Source: Faecalibacterium sp. I4-1-79
Lineage (GTDB): Bacteria; Bacillota; Clostridia; Oscillospirales; Ruminococcaceae
DNA length: 64,000 nucleotides
Direction: 5' to 3'
NCBI RefSeq assembly: GCF_023347235.1
Contig: NZ_CP094467.1
Location: 1,302,001 to 1,366,000 of the forward strand
The notes beneath the pieces are model-generated. The model saw only the letters and a list, made by a program, of their open reading frames with translations. It ran no database searches and was not told where the DNA came from. Positions 47,813 to 57,285 of this stretch are shown in pieces. Within the stretch, counting starts at the first letter, position 1. The number at the start of each line of letters is the position of its first letter. Position numbers and translations under genes: made by a program.

Positions 47813-48991
47813 ATGGAAAAACGCGTTTTTCTGATCGTTCTGGACAGCTTTGGCATTGGCGCAGAGCCGGACGCCGCTGCCTTTGGCGATGCAGGCACCA
47901 ACACCCTGGGTGCCATTGCGAACCACCCCAATTTCAATTGCCCCAATCTGCGCAAGCTGGGTCTGTTCAACATTGACGGCGTGACCGCAGGGGAGAGAAC
48001 GGATGCCCCGGCGGCTGCCTTTGCCCGCCTGCAGGAGCAGAGCATGGGCAAGGATACCACCATCGGCCACTGGGAGATCGCCGGTGTAGTCAGCCCGGAG
48101 CCGCTGCCCACCTTCCCCAAGGGCTTTCCGGAGGAGCTGATCCGGGAGTACGAGCAAAAAACCGGCCATAAGGTACTGTGCAACAAGCCCTATTCCGGCA
48201 CGCAGGTACTGAAGGACTACGGCGAGCAGGCCATGCGGGAAAACGCCCTCATCGTCTATACCAGCGCTGACAGCGTTTTTCAGGTGGCTGCCAACGAAGA
48301 ACTGGTGCCGGTGCACGAGCTGTACCGCTACTGTGAGATCGCCCGGGAAATGCTCAAGGGCAAGTACGGCGTGGGTCGTGTGATCGCCCGCCCCTTCCTT
48401 GGCAACAGCGCCGACACCTTTTACCGCACCACCAACCGTCACGACCTGAGCCTGAAGCCGCCCCGCGCCACCATGCTGGATCTGTTAAAGGATGCCGGTA
48501 AGGACGTGATCGCTGTGGGCAAGATCTACGATATTTTTGACGGCGAGGGCGTGACCGAAAAGATCAAAACCACCGGCAACACCAATGGCATAGCCTTTAC
48601 CAAGGCTTTGCAGACCCGGGATTTTGAGGGTCTGGCTTTCGTGAATCTGGTAGACTTTGATATGCTCTACGGCCACCGCCGCGACGTGGCAGGCTACGCT
48701 GCCGCCGCCACCGAGTTCGACCATTTTCTGGCCGACTTCCTGCCGGGAATGCGGGAGGGTGATCTGCTTATGATCACCGCCGACCACGGCTGCGACCCCT
48801 CCTACACCAAGACCACCGACCATACCCGCGAGTATGTGCCGTATCTGGTCTGTGGCAAGGGCGTAAAGGCGGGTATGGATCTGGGCACCAAGCTGTGCTT
48901 CGGCACCATTGCCCAGACCATCTGCGAGTATCTGGAAGTGGACGCTTCCACGCTGGACGGCAAGAGCGTATGGCAGGAAATCCGGGCATAA
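47813..48991 (+). CDS. deoB: Phosphopentomutase
   Basis: Interconverts (deoxy)ribose-1- and -5-phosphate in nucleoside breakdown. 392 residues of the alkaline-phosphatase superfamily: LIVLDSFGIGAEPDA metal site, KDTTIGHWEI with the phosphorylated Thr, and ITADHGCDPSY. GGAG precedes ATG 47813; the in-frame GTG three codons earlier overlaps that site. Confidence 0.96.
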   Translation: MEKRVFLIVLDSFGIGAEPDAAAFGDAGTNTLGAIANHPNFNCPNLRKLGLFNIDGVTAGERTDAPAAAFARLQEQSMGKDTTIGHWEIAGVVSPEPLPTFPKGFPEELIREYEQKTGHKVLCNKPYSGTQVLKDYGEQAMRENALIVYTSADSVFQVAANEELVPVHELYRYCEIAREMLKGKYGVGRVIARPFLGNSADTFYRTTNRHDLSLKPPRATMLDLLKDAGKDVIAVGKIYDIFDGEGVTEKIKTTGNTNGIAFTKALQTRDFEGLAFVNLVDFDMLYGHRRDVAGYAAAATEFDHFLADFLPGMREGDLLMITADHGCDPSYTKTTDHTREYVPYLVCGKGVKAGMDLGTKLCFGTIAQTICEYLEVDASTLDGKSVWQEIRA

Positions 48992-49029
48992 AACGCCCCC
49001 AAAAACAGTAAGAACAGGAGCGTGAAACG

Positions 49030-50349
49030 ATGCGTATTTATGATCTGATCGCAAAAAAGCGGGATGGCGGCACCCACACCCGGGAGGAACTGGAGGCCAT
49101 TGTCAACGGCTTTGTCAGTGGGGAAGTGGCTGACTACCAGATGGCCGCATGGATGATGGCGGTGTATCTGCGCGGCATGACCAATGAGGAGACCGCCGAA
49201 CTGACTGATGTGATGGCGCACAGCGGTGTGATGGTAGACCTTTCGCCCATTCCGGGCATCAAGGTGGACAAGCACTCCACCGGCGGCGTGGGCGACAAAA
49301 CCACGCTGGTCATCGCACCCATCGTGGCAGCCTGCGGGGTGAAGATCGCCAAAATGAGCGGCCGGGGCCTCGGCCACACCGGCGGCACCATCGACAAGAT
49401 GGAGAGCGTGCCAGGCACAAAGACCGCTCTCTCGCAGGAGGAGTTTTTTGCACAGGTGAACCAGATCGGTCTGTCGGTCATCGGACAGAGCGAGGGTATC
49501 GCTGTGGCGGATAAAAAGATGTACGCCCTGCGGGACGTTACCGCTACTGTCAGCTGCATCCCGCTGATTGCGTCCAGCATCATGTCTAAAAAGCTGGCCT
49601 CCGGTTCGGACGCCATCCTGCTGGACGTCACCACCGGCACCGGTGCTTTTATGAAAACTGTTGACCAGAGCATTGAGCTGGCGCAGCTGATGGTCGCCAT
49701 CGGCACCCATCATGGCCGCCAGGTAGCTGCCATGATCACCGATATGGACACCCCGCTGGGGCACAACATCGGCAACAGTCTGGAAGTCATGGAGAGTATG
49801 GACGTGCTCAAGGGTCACGGCCCGGCAGACCTGACCGAGGTGTGCCTGCAATTGGCGGCCAACATGCTGGTACTGGCAGGCAAGGGCGATGCCGCCCACT
49901 GCCGCGCCATGGCCGAAGCTGTCATTGCGGACGGCTCTGCCTTTGAAAAGTGCAAGGAAATGTTTGCCGCACAGGGCGGCGACATCCGGGTTCTGGATGA
50001 TTACAGCCTGTTTGCACAGCCCGCCGCCAGCTATGAACTGCTGGCTGAACAGGACGGCTACATCGTGGCCAACGATGCGGAAAAGATCGGTTCTGCCAGT
50101 GTGCTGCTGGGTGCAGGCCGCCAGAAAAAGGGCGACCCGCTGGATTTTGCCGCCGGCATCACTCTGCACAAAAAGCGCGGCGACTATGTGCATAAGGGCG
50201 AGAGCCTTGCCACCTTCTACGGCGCTGCGGACAAGTTTGAAGCTGCTGCCGCCGAGTACCGCAGCGGTCTTGTGTACGGCGCTGAAAAGCCGGAGGAAGC
50301 TCCGCTGGTGTACGCCCTTGTCACCAAGGACGGCGTAGAGCGGTACTGA
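49030..50349 (+). CDS. deoA: Pyrimidine-nucleoside (thymidine) phosphorylase
   Basis: Phosphorolysis of thymidine/uridine, giving the sugar phosphate used by DeoB. 439 residues; signature KMSGRGLGHTGGTIDKMES and KVDKHSTGGVGDKTTL. The Firmicute enzymes (Pdp) act on several pyrimidine nucleosides. 38 bases behind deoB, one operon, ending at a terminator. Confidence 0.94.
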   Translation: MRIYDLIAKKRDGGTHTREELEAIVNGFVSGEVADYQMAAWMMAVYLRGMTNEETAELTDVMAHSGVMVDLSPIPGIKVDKHSTGGVGDKTTLVIAPIVAACGVKIAKMSGRGLGHTGGTIDKMESVPGTKTALSQEEFFAQVNQIGLSVIGQSEGIAVADKKMYALRDVTATVSCIPLIASSIMSKKLASGSDAILLDVTTGTGAFMKTVDQSIELAQLMVAIGTHHGRQVAAMITDMDTPLGHNIGNSLEVMESMDVLKGHGPADLTEVCLQLAANMLVLAGKGDAAHCRAMAEAVIADGSAFEKCKEMFAAQGGDIRVLDDYSLFAQPAASYELLAEQDGYIVANDAEKIGSASVLLGAGRQKKGDPLDFAAGITLHKKRGDYVHKGESLATFYGAADKFEAAAAEYRSGLVYGAEKPEEAPLVYALVTKDGVERY

Positions 50350-50367
50350 ATCTTATAGAACCTCCAA

Positions 50368-50406
50368 GGGGACTGCTGCACAAAGCTGTGCGGCAGTCCC
50401 TTTTTG
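50368..50406 (+). terminator. Terminator of deoB-deoA
   Basis: GGGACTGC/GCAGTCCC stem (inner TGCACA/TGTGC pairing) then TTTTT. Confidence 0.85.
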
Positions 50407-50506
50407 CGTTTTCACGCTGCAATTGGCCTTTTGCACAAAAGAACTGTCGTTTTTTAAGCAATTCGCTGTATTTGCGGGGCAAACGGTAGAACTTTGCATC
50501 GGGATA

Positions 50507-50515
50507 TGATATACT
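50507..50515 (+). promoter_or_regulatory. Extended -10 promoter of trkA-trkH
   Basis: TGATATACT matches an extended -10 (TGn then TATACT); the -35 region is poor, as usual for this type. No c-di-AMP riboswitch is visible in the leader. Confidence 0.5.
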
Positions 50516-50570
50516 ATGCTGTACTTGTATGCCCCGGAAAAAGGGGCTGCCAAAGGAGAAAGGACTTTTT

Positions 50571-51923
50571 ATGAAGATCATTCTGGTGGGCGGCGGCAAG
50601 GTCGGCACGGCTCTGGCGCGCCAGCTCAGCGAGGAAGGCCACAACGTGACTGTGGTGGACACCAACAAAGCGCGCGTGGAGCACCTGACCGAAAGCTATG
50701 ACGTGCTGGGCATCGTGGGCAATGGCTCGTCCATCACCACCCTGTCCGAGGCGGGCATTGAGGATGCGGATGTGTTCATTGCGGTCACCGGCTCGGACGA
50801 ACTGAACCTGCTTTGCTGCATGTTTGCCAAAAAGGCGGGTCACTGCCACGGTATTGCCCGTGTGCGCAACCCGTCCTACAGCCACGAGTTGGACTTTATC
50901 AAAAAGCAGATTGGCATTTCCGCCATCATCAACCCGGAAATGGCAGCGGCAAAGGAGATCTCCCATCTGCTGCGGTTCCCCGGTGCCAGCAAGATCGATA
51001 CCTTTGCGGACGGCCGTGTGCGGCTGATCAAGTTTGCGCTGCCCGATGCACTGGACGGCGTAGCCATTCGCGAGATCCCCACCCGGCTCAAGAGCGATAT
51101 TCTGGTATGCGCGGTGGAGCGTGAGGGCGGGGTCATCATCCCCAACGGTAACTTTGTGCTGCAAAAGGGCGATCAGGTCACCTTCCTTGCTACGCAGGAA
51201 AAGGCGCACGCCTTCTTCCAGCAGCTGCATCTGCCCGTGCAGCCGGTGCGCAACGCCCTCATCGTGGGCGGCGGTGCCATTGCCTACTACCTCAGTCAGG
51301 AACTGCTGGAAAACCATGTGCGGGTGCGCATCGTGGAGCGGGACGCCGCCCGCTGCGTGGAACTGGCCGAGCAGCTGCCCGGCGCACAGATCCTGAATGA
51401 GGACGGCTCCAACCGCGAGTTTTTGCTTTCCGAGGGTCTGGAATCTACCGAGGCCTTTGTGGCGCTGACCAACATTGACGAAGAGAACGTGCTGCTGACC
51501 CTGTTTGCCAAAAAGCACTCCAACGGCAAACTGGTGACCAAGGTCAACCGTCTGGAATTTGACGATATTCTGGCCGGGTTGGATCTGGGCAGCGTGGTCT
51601 ACCCCAAGTACATGACCTGTGACTACATCGTGCAGTACGTCCGCGCCCTGCAAAACGAGGCGGGCAACAACATCAAGACGCTGTACCGCATACTGGACGA
51701 CCGCGTGGAGGCACTGGAATTTACGGTGCACGAGGAGAGCGCCGCTACCGGTGTGCCCCTGAGCCAGCTGCACCTGAAAAAGAACCTGCTGCTGTGCTGC
51801 ATTACCCGCGGCAGCAAGATTTTGATCCCCCGCGGCGGCGACCAGATCCAAGTGGGCGACAACGTCATCGTGGTCACGCTGGAGCATGGTCTGCACGATC
51901 TGCGCGATATTGTGGAGCACTGA
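50571..51923 (+). CDS. trkA: Trk potassium uptake regulator TrkA
   Basis: Cytoplasmic gating ring of the Trk K+ channel. 450 residues in two tandem RCK units: N-lobes start IILVGGGKVGTALARQL (~3) and ALIVGGGAIAYYL (~229), each followed by an RCK_C domain. AAAGGAGAAAGGA lies before ATG 50571; the upstream in-frame ATG is unlikely. 12 bases before trkH. Confidence 0.95.
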   Translation: MKIILVGGGKVGTALARQLSEEGHNVTVVDTNKARVEHLTESYDVLGIVGNGSSITTLSEAGIEDADVFIAVTGSDELNLLCCMFAKKAGHCHGIARVRNPSYSHELDFIKKQIGISAIINPEMAAAKEISHLLRFPGASKIDTFADGRVRLIKFALPDALDGVAIREIPTRLKSDILVCAVEREGGVIIPNGNFVLQKGDQVTFLATQEKAHAFFQQLHLPVQPVRNALIVGGGAIAYYLSQELLENHVRVRIVERDAARCVELAEQLPGAQILNEDGSNREFLLSEGLESTEAFVALTNIDEENVLLTLFAKKHSNGKLVTKVNRLEFDDILAGLDLGSVVYPKYMTCDYIVQYVRALQNEAGNNIKTLYRILDDRVEALEFTVHEESAATGVPLSQLHLKKNLLLCCITRGSKILIPRGGDQIQVGDNVIVVTLEHGLHDLRDIVEH

Positions 51924-51935
51924 CGGAGGCAGACT

Positions 51936-53378
51936 ATGAATTATGCAATCGTTTTCCGTCTGCTGGGCTATGTGCTGATGATCGAGGGCGCGTTGCTGCT
52001 GCTGCCCGCTGCTGCCAGCTTAGTGTATGGCGAGTGGATGGTGCTGGGCGTGTTTCTGCTCACAGCTGCGGTCAGCGCCGGCATCGGCTACGCCCTGCAT
52101 ACCATCAAACCCCGCAGTAAGGTGTTCTATATGCGCGAAGGCTTTGCGGCTACCTCGCTGTGCTGGGTGTTCATCTCGGTGATAGGCGCGGTGCCCTTTG
52201 TGCTCACTGGCTGCATCCCGAACCCCGTGGATGCCCTGTTTGAGACAGTCTCCGGCTTTACCACCACCGGTGCCAGCATTCTGCCCGCCGTGGAGGGGCT
52301 GCCCAACGGTATTCTGTTCTGGCGCAGCTTCACCCACTGGATCGGCGGTATGGGCGTTCTGGTGTTTCTGCTCTCGCTGCTGCCGCTGACCGGCGGCTCC
52401 CACGTTAACCTGATGAAGGCGGAAAGCCCCGGCCCGCAGGTGGACAAGCTGGTACCCAAGGTGCAGTCCACCGCTAAGATCCTGTACGGCATCTACTTTG
52501 CCCTCACCGTGCTGGAGCTGGTATTCCTGCTGGTGGGCAGAATGCCCCTGTTCGAAGCCATGCTCACTGCCTTTGGTACGGCGGGCACCGGTGGCTTCGG
52601 CTTCCGCAACGACAGTTTTGCCAGCTTTTCGCCCTACATCCAGTGGGTCGTGACCATCTTCATGATCCTGTTCGGCGTCAACTTCAACGCCTACTTCCTG
52701 CTGCTCATGCGCAAGTTCCGCCGCGCTGCTGCCAGCGAGGAGGTGCGGGGCTACTTTGTGGTCATTGCGGTGGCAGTGGGTATCATCACTGCCAATATTT
52801 ATAGTATGTACAACAGCTTTGGCGAGGCGCTGCGGCAGGCCGCTTTTCAGGTGGGCTCCATCATCACCACCACTGGCTTCTCCAGCTGCGATTTTGACCT
52901 GTGGCCCACCCTCTCTAAAGAGATTCTGGTCATGCTCATGTTCATTGGCGCCTGCGCGGGCAGCACCGGCGGCGGCATCAAGGTGAGCCGTTTCCTTATT
53001 CTTGGAAAGACCTTAGTTAAGGAACTCAAGACCGCTCTGCACCCGCAGGTGGTGGCACCCGCCCGCATGGACGGCAAGCTGCTGAACCACGAGACTATCC
53101 GCACCACCAACGTGTTCATTGCAGCGTATATCTTTATCTTTGCGGCCTCCTTCTTCCTCATCAGCCTGAACGGCTTTGATATGGTGACGAACTTTACCGC
53201 CGTGGCTGCTACCCTGAACAACATCGGCCCGGGCTTGGAAATGGCAGGCCCAATGCAGAACTTCGGCTGCTTTGCAGACCCCGCAAAGCTGGTGCTCATC
53301 TTTGATATGCTGGCCGGACGTCTGGAGATCTTCCCCATGCTGGTGCTGTTTATGCCGGATACATGGCGGCGGTTCTAA
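51936..53378 (+). CDS. trkH: Trk potassium channel subunit TrkH
   Basis: 480 residues, multi-pass membrane; four pore-loop signatures visible (SGFTTTGAS, GTAGTGGFG, ITTTGFSS, NNIGPGLE) as in the SKT family. Pairs with TrkA just upstream. Ends at a terminator. Confidence 0.95.
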   Translation: MNYAIVFRLLGYVLMIEGALLLLPAAASLVYGEWMVLGVFLLTAAVSAGIGYALHTIKPRSKVFYMREGFAATSLCWVFISVIGAVPFVLTGCIPNPVDALFETVSGFTTTGASILPAVEGLPNGILFWRSFTHWIGGMGVLVFLLSLLPLTGGSHVNLMKAESPGPQVDKLVPKVQSTAKILYGIYFALTVLELVFLLVGRMPLFEAMLTAFGTAGTGGFGFRNDSFASFSPYIQWVVTIFMILFGVNFNAYFLLLMRKFRRAAASEEVRGYFVVIAVAVGIITANIYSMYNSFGEALRQAAFQVGSIITTTGFSSCDFDLWPTLSKEILVMLMFIGACAGSTGGGIKVSRFLILGKTLVKELKTALHPQVVAPARMDGKLLNHETIRTTNVFIAAYIFIFAASFFLISLNGFDMVTNFTAVAATLNNIGPGLEMAGPMQNFGCFADPAKLVLIFDMLAGRLEIFPMLVLFMPDTWRRF

Positions 53379-53418
53379 GCCTTTTTGGCGCGAAACAAGA
53401 AAGAAAATTATTATTTCA

Positions 53419-53458
53419 GAACACCGGAGCTTCTATGGACGCTCCGGTGTTCTTTTTT
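53419..53458 (+). terminator. Terminator of trkA-trkH
   Basis: AGAACACCGGAGC/GCTCCGGTGTTCT stem then TTTTTT. Confidence 0.9.
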
Positions 53459-53649
53459 ATGAAAGAAGCTGCAAAGGCAGGTGGCAACGGTTAGAAATGC
53501 CTTGCGTTCAGTGCCGCATTGCAGTATGATTATAATATTAATTATCTGACCCTTACCCCTGAGCAGGCAGAACCTTTTTACAAACGAAATCGTTCTGCAT
53601 GATAAAAAAGAAGAAAGCAAAACAATAAAACGTACAGGAGGAAATTACT

Positions 53650-55050
53650 ATGGGTTTGATCAAAGCAGGTATGAGCGCACTGGGCGGAACTCTTGCAGAC
53701 CAGTGGAAGGAATTTTTCTATTGCGATTCTCTGGACAAAGATGTGCTGATGGTCAAGGGCCAAAAGCGCACCTCCCGCCGCAGCTCCAACCACGGCGAGG
53801 ATAACATCATCACCAACGGCAGCGGCATCGCCGTGGCCGATGGTCAGTGTATGCTCATCGTGGAGCAGGGCAAGGTGGTGGAGGTGTGCGCCGAGCCGGG
53901 CGAGTATACCTTTGATTCCTCTACCGAGCCCAGCGTGTTCACCGGCAACTTTGGCGATAGTCTGGCTGCTACCTTCCAGACCGTAGCCAAGCGCTTTACC
54001 TACGGCGGCGACACCGGCAAGGATCAGCGCGTATACTACATCAACACCAAGGAACTGGGCGAGATCCTGTACGGCACCGCGACGCCCATCCCGTTCCGGG
54101 TGGTGGTCAGCGAGGAGCGGGGCTATAAGCTCTCGGTGAATATCCGCTGCAACGGCAGCTTTACTTACCGCATCTGCGATCCGCTGCTGTTCTACACCAA
54201 CGTGTGCAGCAATGTTTCCAACCAGTACGATGCCTCGGAGCTGGCTCCCCGCCTGAAGAGTGAGCTGATGAACGCTTTGCAGCCTGCGCTGGCCACCCTT
54301 TCTGCCAACAAGGTGCAGTATTATGAGATCCCCGCCCACACGCTGGAAATCTCCGAGGCGCTCAACGAGCAGCTGTCAAATGTCTGGCGCAAAAAGCGCG
54401 GCATTGAGGTATTCTCCTTCAACATCAACTCCCTGTCCATCCCGGAAGAGCAGCAGAAAAAGATCACCGAGTGGGAAGAGAACGCCATGACCACCGATCC
54501 CACCACCGCCGCAGCCCGTCTGGTGGGCGGTCAGATCGACGCCATGAAGACCGCCGCAGGGAACACCGCCGGTGCTATGACCGGCTTTATGGGCATGGGC
54601 ATGGCAGCCGGTGCAAACGGCATGAACGCCCAGAGCCTGTTCGCCATGGGGCAGCAGCCTGCAGCACCCCAGCAGCAGACTTCTGCCGCCGACAGCTGGA
54701 AGTGCAGCTGCGGCGCTATCGCCACCGGCAAGTTCTGCCCGGAATGCGGCAGCAAAAAGCCGGAGCCGAAGCCTGCTGCTAACAGCTGGACCTGCAGCTG
54801 CGGTGCCACCGTCACCGGCAAATTCTGCCCGGAGTGCGGCAAGCCCCGCCCGGCGGCAGCAGAGGGCTGGACCTGCAGCTGCGGCGCGGTGAATAAGGGC
54901 AAATTCTGCTCTGAGTGCGGCAAGCCTCGTCCTGCCGCTGCACCCAAGTATAAGTGCGATAAATGCGGCTGGGAGCCGGCAGACCCCGCACATCCGCCCA
55001 AGTTCTGCCCGGAGTGCGGTGACCCCTTTGACGACAACGACCGCAGCTAA
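53650..55050 (+). CDS. SPFH-domain protein with four C-terminal zinc ribbons (YdjI-like)
   Basis: 466 residues. The first ~290 match the YdjI/virion-core SPFH type (GLIKAGMSALGGTLADQWKE...), a cytoplasmic SPFH protein without membrane helix. A Gly/Met/Ala-rich linker (~295-345) leads into four zinc ribbons with first cysteines at 352, 382, 409 and 436. The first three are near-identical CSCGA...GKFC.ECG units, i.e. a recent tandem duplication; B. subtilis YdjI has one. Followed by YdjG- and YdjH-like genes, so a membrane-stress complex is inferred. Three TATAAT-like tracts near 53530 may be its promoter. Confidence 0.82.
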   Translation: MGLIKAGMSALGGTLADQWKEFFYCDSLDKDVLMVKGQKRTSRRSSNHGEDNIITNGSGIAVADGQCMLIVEQGKVVEVCAEPGEYTFDSSTEPSVFTGNFGDSLAATFQTVAKRFTYGGDTGKDQRVYYINTKELGEILYGTATPIPFRVVVSEERGYKLSVNIRCNGSFTYRICDPLLFYTNVCSNVSNQYDASELAPRLKSELMNALQPALATLSANKVQYYEIPAHTLEISEALNEQLSNVWRKKRGIEVFSFNINSLSIPEEQQKKITEWEENAMTTDPTTAAARLVGGQIDAMKTAAGNTAGAMTGFMGMGMAAGANGMNAQSLFAMGQQPAAPQQQTSAADSWKCSCGAIATGKFCPECGSKKPEPKPAANSWTCSCGATVTGKFCPECGKPRPAAAEGWTCSCGAVNKGKFCSECGKPRPAAAPKYKCDKCGWEPADPAHPPKFCPECGDPFDDNDRS

Positions 55051-55148
55051 GTCCGGCGCACAGCCCGCCGCACAATAACCGATCACGCTGCGGGGCAGGG
55101 CAGAAAAGCAAATAAGCCCTTGCCCCGCAGACTACAGGAGGAAACACT

Positions 55149-56240
55149 ATGGCAGGAATGCTGGAATATAAGTGCCCCTGCTGCGATGGTGCCATCCGGT
55201 TCGACAGCACCACCCAGAAGATGAAATGCCCCTACTGCGACACCGAGTTTGAGGTGGACGCGCTGAAGGGCTACGATGAGGATCTGAAAGACCAAAAGCC
55301 CAGCAAGATGAACTGGACCACCCCCGGCGGCAGCTGGGCAGAGGGCGAGACCGCCGGTCTGCATACTTACGTCTGCAAGAGCTGTGGCGGTGAGATCGTG
55401 GGCGATGACACCATGGCCGCTTCGGCCTGCCCCTTCTGCGGCAACCCCATCGTGCTGACCGGACAGTTTGCCGGAGACCTGCGCCCCGACCTCATCATAC
55501 CCTTCAAGCTGGACAAAAAAGCTGCCAAGACAAAATTGCAGGAGCACCTCAAGGGTAAGACCCTGCTGCCCAAGGTGTTCCGCAGCCAGAACCATATCGA
55601 CGAGATCAAGGGTGTGTATGTGCCCTTCTGGCTGTACGACAGCGACGCCGACGCCCAGCTGCGCTTTACCGCCACCCGCACCCGCTTTTGGTCGGATGAC
55701 GACTACGATTACACCGAGACCAGCTACTACTCTGTGCGCCGGGATGGCGTGCTTGGCTTTGACGCGGTTCCGGTGGACGGCTCTTCCAAGATGGAGGACG
55801 ACCTGATGGAATCCATCGAGCCCTTTGCCATGCAGGACGCAGTGCCCTTCAAGACCGCGTATCTGGCAGGCTATGTGGCCGATAAGTACGATGTGGACGC
55901 CCAAAAGAGCATCAAGCGCGCCAACGAGCGTATCCGGCAGTCCACTGAGGACGCCTTTACCCAGACCGTTACCGGCTACGACTCCGTGAAAATGGAGAAC
56001 AGCAGCATCCAGCTGCACGGCGGCAAGGCAAAGTATGCCCTGTTCCCGGTGTGGGTGCTGAGCACCAGCTGGCAAGGCAACAACTACATTTTTGCCATGA
56101 ACGGCCAGACCGGCAAGTTTGTTGGCAACCTGCCGGTGGATAAGGCCGCTGCCCGCAAGTGGACGCTGGGCCTTACAGCAGCCGTCGGTGCTGCATCCTA
56201 TGCGGTGATGTGGCTGCTGTGGCTGGCCGGTATTCTGTAA
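55149..56240 (+). CDS. Zinc-ribbon membrane protein (YdjG-like)
   Basis: 363 residues. Two N-terminal zinc ribbons: cysteines 9/12 with 27/30 and 76/79 with 94/97. A large soluble domain follows (IIPFKLDKKAAKTKL..., KGVYVPFWLYD), and a C-terminal hydrophobic helix (~338-361). Same architecture as B. subtilis YdjG, which with YdjH forms the membrane anchor for PspA/YdjI. AGGAGG precedes the ATG. Position between the YdjI-like and TPM genes supports the call. Confidence 0.8.
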   Translation: MAGMLEYKCPCCDGAIRFDSTTQKMKCPYCDTEFEVDALKGYDEDLKDQKPSKMNWTTPGGSWAEGETAGLHTYVCKSCGGEIVGDDTMAASACPFCGNPIVLTGQFAGDLRPDLIIPFKLDKKAAKTKLQEHLKGKTLLPKVFRSQNHIDEIKGVYVPFWLYDSDADAQLRFTATRTRFWSDDDYDYTETSYYSVRRDGVLGFDAVPVDGSSKMEDDLMESIEPFAMQDAVPFKTAYLAGYVADKYDVDAQKSIKRANERIRQSTEDAFTQTVTGYDSVKMENSSIQLHGGKAKYALFPVWVLSTSWQGNNYIFAMNGQTGKFVGNLPVDKAAARKWTLGLTAAVGAASYAVMWLLWLAGIL

Positions 56241-56254
56241 AGGAGGGACGGAAG

Positions 56255-57100
56255 ATGAAAAACACTGCTACCCGACTGCGCTCCCTCTGCGCTGCGCTGG
56301 CCGCACTGGTGCTTTTGCTGGCGCTGGCTGTACCGGCCTTTGCCGCAGACGGCTTTGCCGACCTGTATTACCGCATGAACGACAGCGCGGAAGTCCTGAC
56401 CGAGGATGAGGACAGCGAGCTGGAAGCTTCACTGGAGGAGCTGAGCGTCCGTCAGAGCTTTGATGTGGTCATTGCCACTATCGACTCGCTGGAAAGCGAG
56501 GGCTGCACCAGCATGGAGGAATATGCCGATGACCTGTATGATTACTGCCAGTTCGGCTACGGTGAAAACCGGGACGGCGTGCTGCTGCTGGTAAGCATAG
56601 GCGACCGCAAATGGCATATCTCTACCTGCGGCTACGGCATTACCGCCTTTACGGATGCCGGTATCCAGTACCTTGGCGAGCAGATGACTCCCGACATGGC
56701 AGACGGCGATTACGCCGCCGCCTTCCGCACCTTTATCCAGTGGACGGACGCATATATCACCGCCGCCCGCGAAGGCCACCCCTACGATGTGGACAACATG
56801 CCCAAGGAGCCGTTCTCCATCCTGTATCTGGGTCTGGCGCTGGTCATTGGTCTGGTGACTGCACTGATCGTGACCGGCGTGATGAAGAGCCGGCTCAAGA
56901 GCGTGGCACCGCAGCGGGACGCAACCAGCTATGTGCGGCAGGGCAGCATGAAGCTGACCAACCAGCGGGATCTGTTCCTGTACCGTGACGTGCACCGCAC
57001 CGAGCGGCCGAAGGAGTCCAGCTCCAGCGATTCCGGCGGCAGCTCCACCCACACCTCCTCCAGCGGCACTACCCACGGCGGCGGTGGTGGTTCGTTCTGA
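56255..57100 (+). CDS. TPM-domain membrane protein (YdjH-like)
   Basis: 281 residues: signal peptide with AFA|AD cleavage (~31), extracytoplasmic TPM domain (~35-175; DVVIATIDSLES, GYGENRDGVLLLVSI, CGYGITAFTD), one membrane helix (~190-210), and a cytoplasmic tail ending Ser/Thr/Gly-rich with GGGGGSF. The TPM domain was once called a phosphatase; its role here is more likely scaffolding. AGGAGGG before ATG 56255; the frame open upstream overlaps ydjG-like and is ignored. Ends the three-gene unit. Confidence 0.82.
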   Translation: MKNTATRLRSLCAALAALVLLLALAVPAFAADGFADLYYRMNDSAEVLTEDEDSELEASLEELSVRQSFDVVIATIDSLESEGCTSMEEYADDLYDYCQFGYGENRDGVLLLVSIGDRKWHISTCGYGITAFTDAGIQYLGEQMTPDMADGDYAAAFRTFIQWTDAYITAAREGHPYDVDNMPKEPFSILYLGLALVIGLVTALIVTGVMKSRLKSVAPQRDATSYVRQGSMKLTNQRDLFLYRDVHRTERPKESSSSDSGGSSTHTSSSGTTHGGGGGSF

Positions 57101-57132
57101 AAACGTTCCCCGCAAGATAAAATCTCAAAAAC

Positions 57133-57188
57133 CGATCCGCAGCAGCCGGACGCACCCGCGCCCCGGCAACCACTGCGGATCGTTTTTT
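57133..57188 (+). terminator. Terminator of the YdjIGH-like unit
   Basis: CGATCCGCAG/CTGCGGATCG stem with inner CCGG pairing, then six T. Confidence 0.85.
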
Positions 57189-57285
57189 ACTTTTCTGCCG
57201 CCCGACACAAACGACTGATTTTTTCTGCGCCTTTAGGGCTATACTTCCAGTGCAGACGATTTTATATGCAGCAAGGAGCAGACAC

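Noticed and set aside
50406-50570. c-di-AMP (ydaO) riboswitch before trkAH
   Set aside because: The leader after the extended -10 is too short and has none of the conserved core.
57190-57285. CtsR operator upstream of the ClpC-like gene
   Set aside because: No GGTCAAA-type direct repeat is present.
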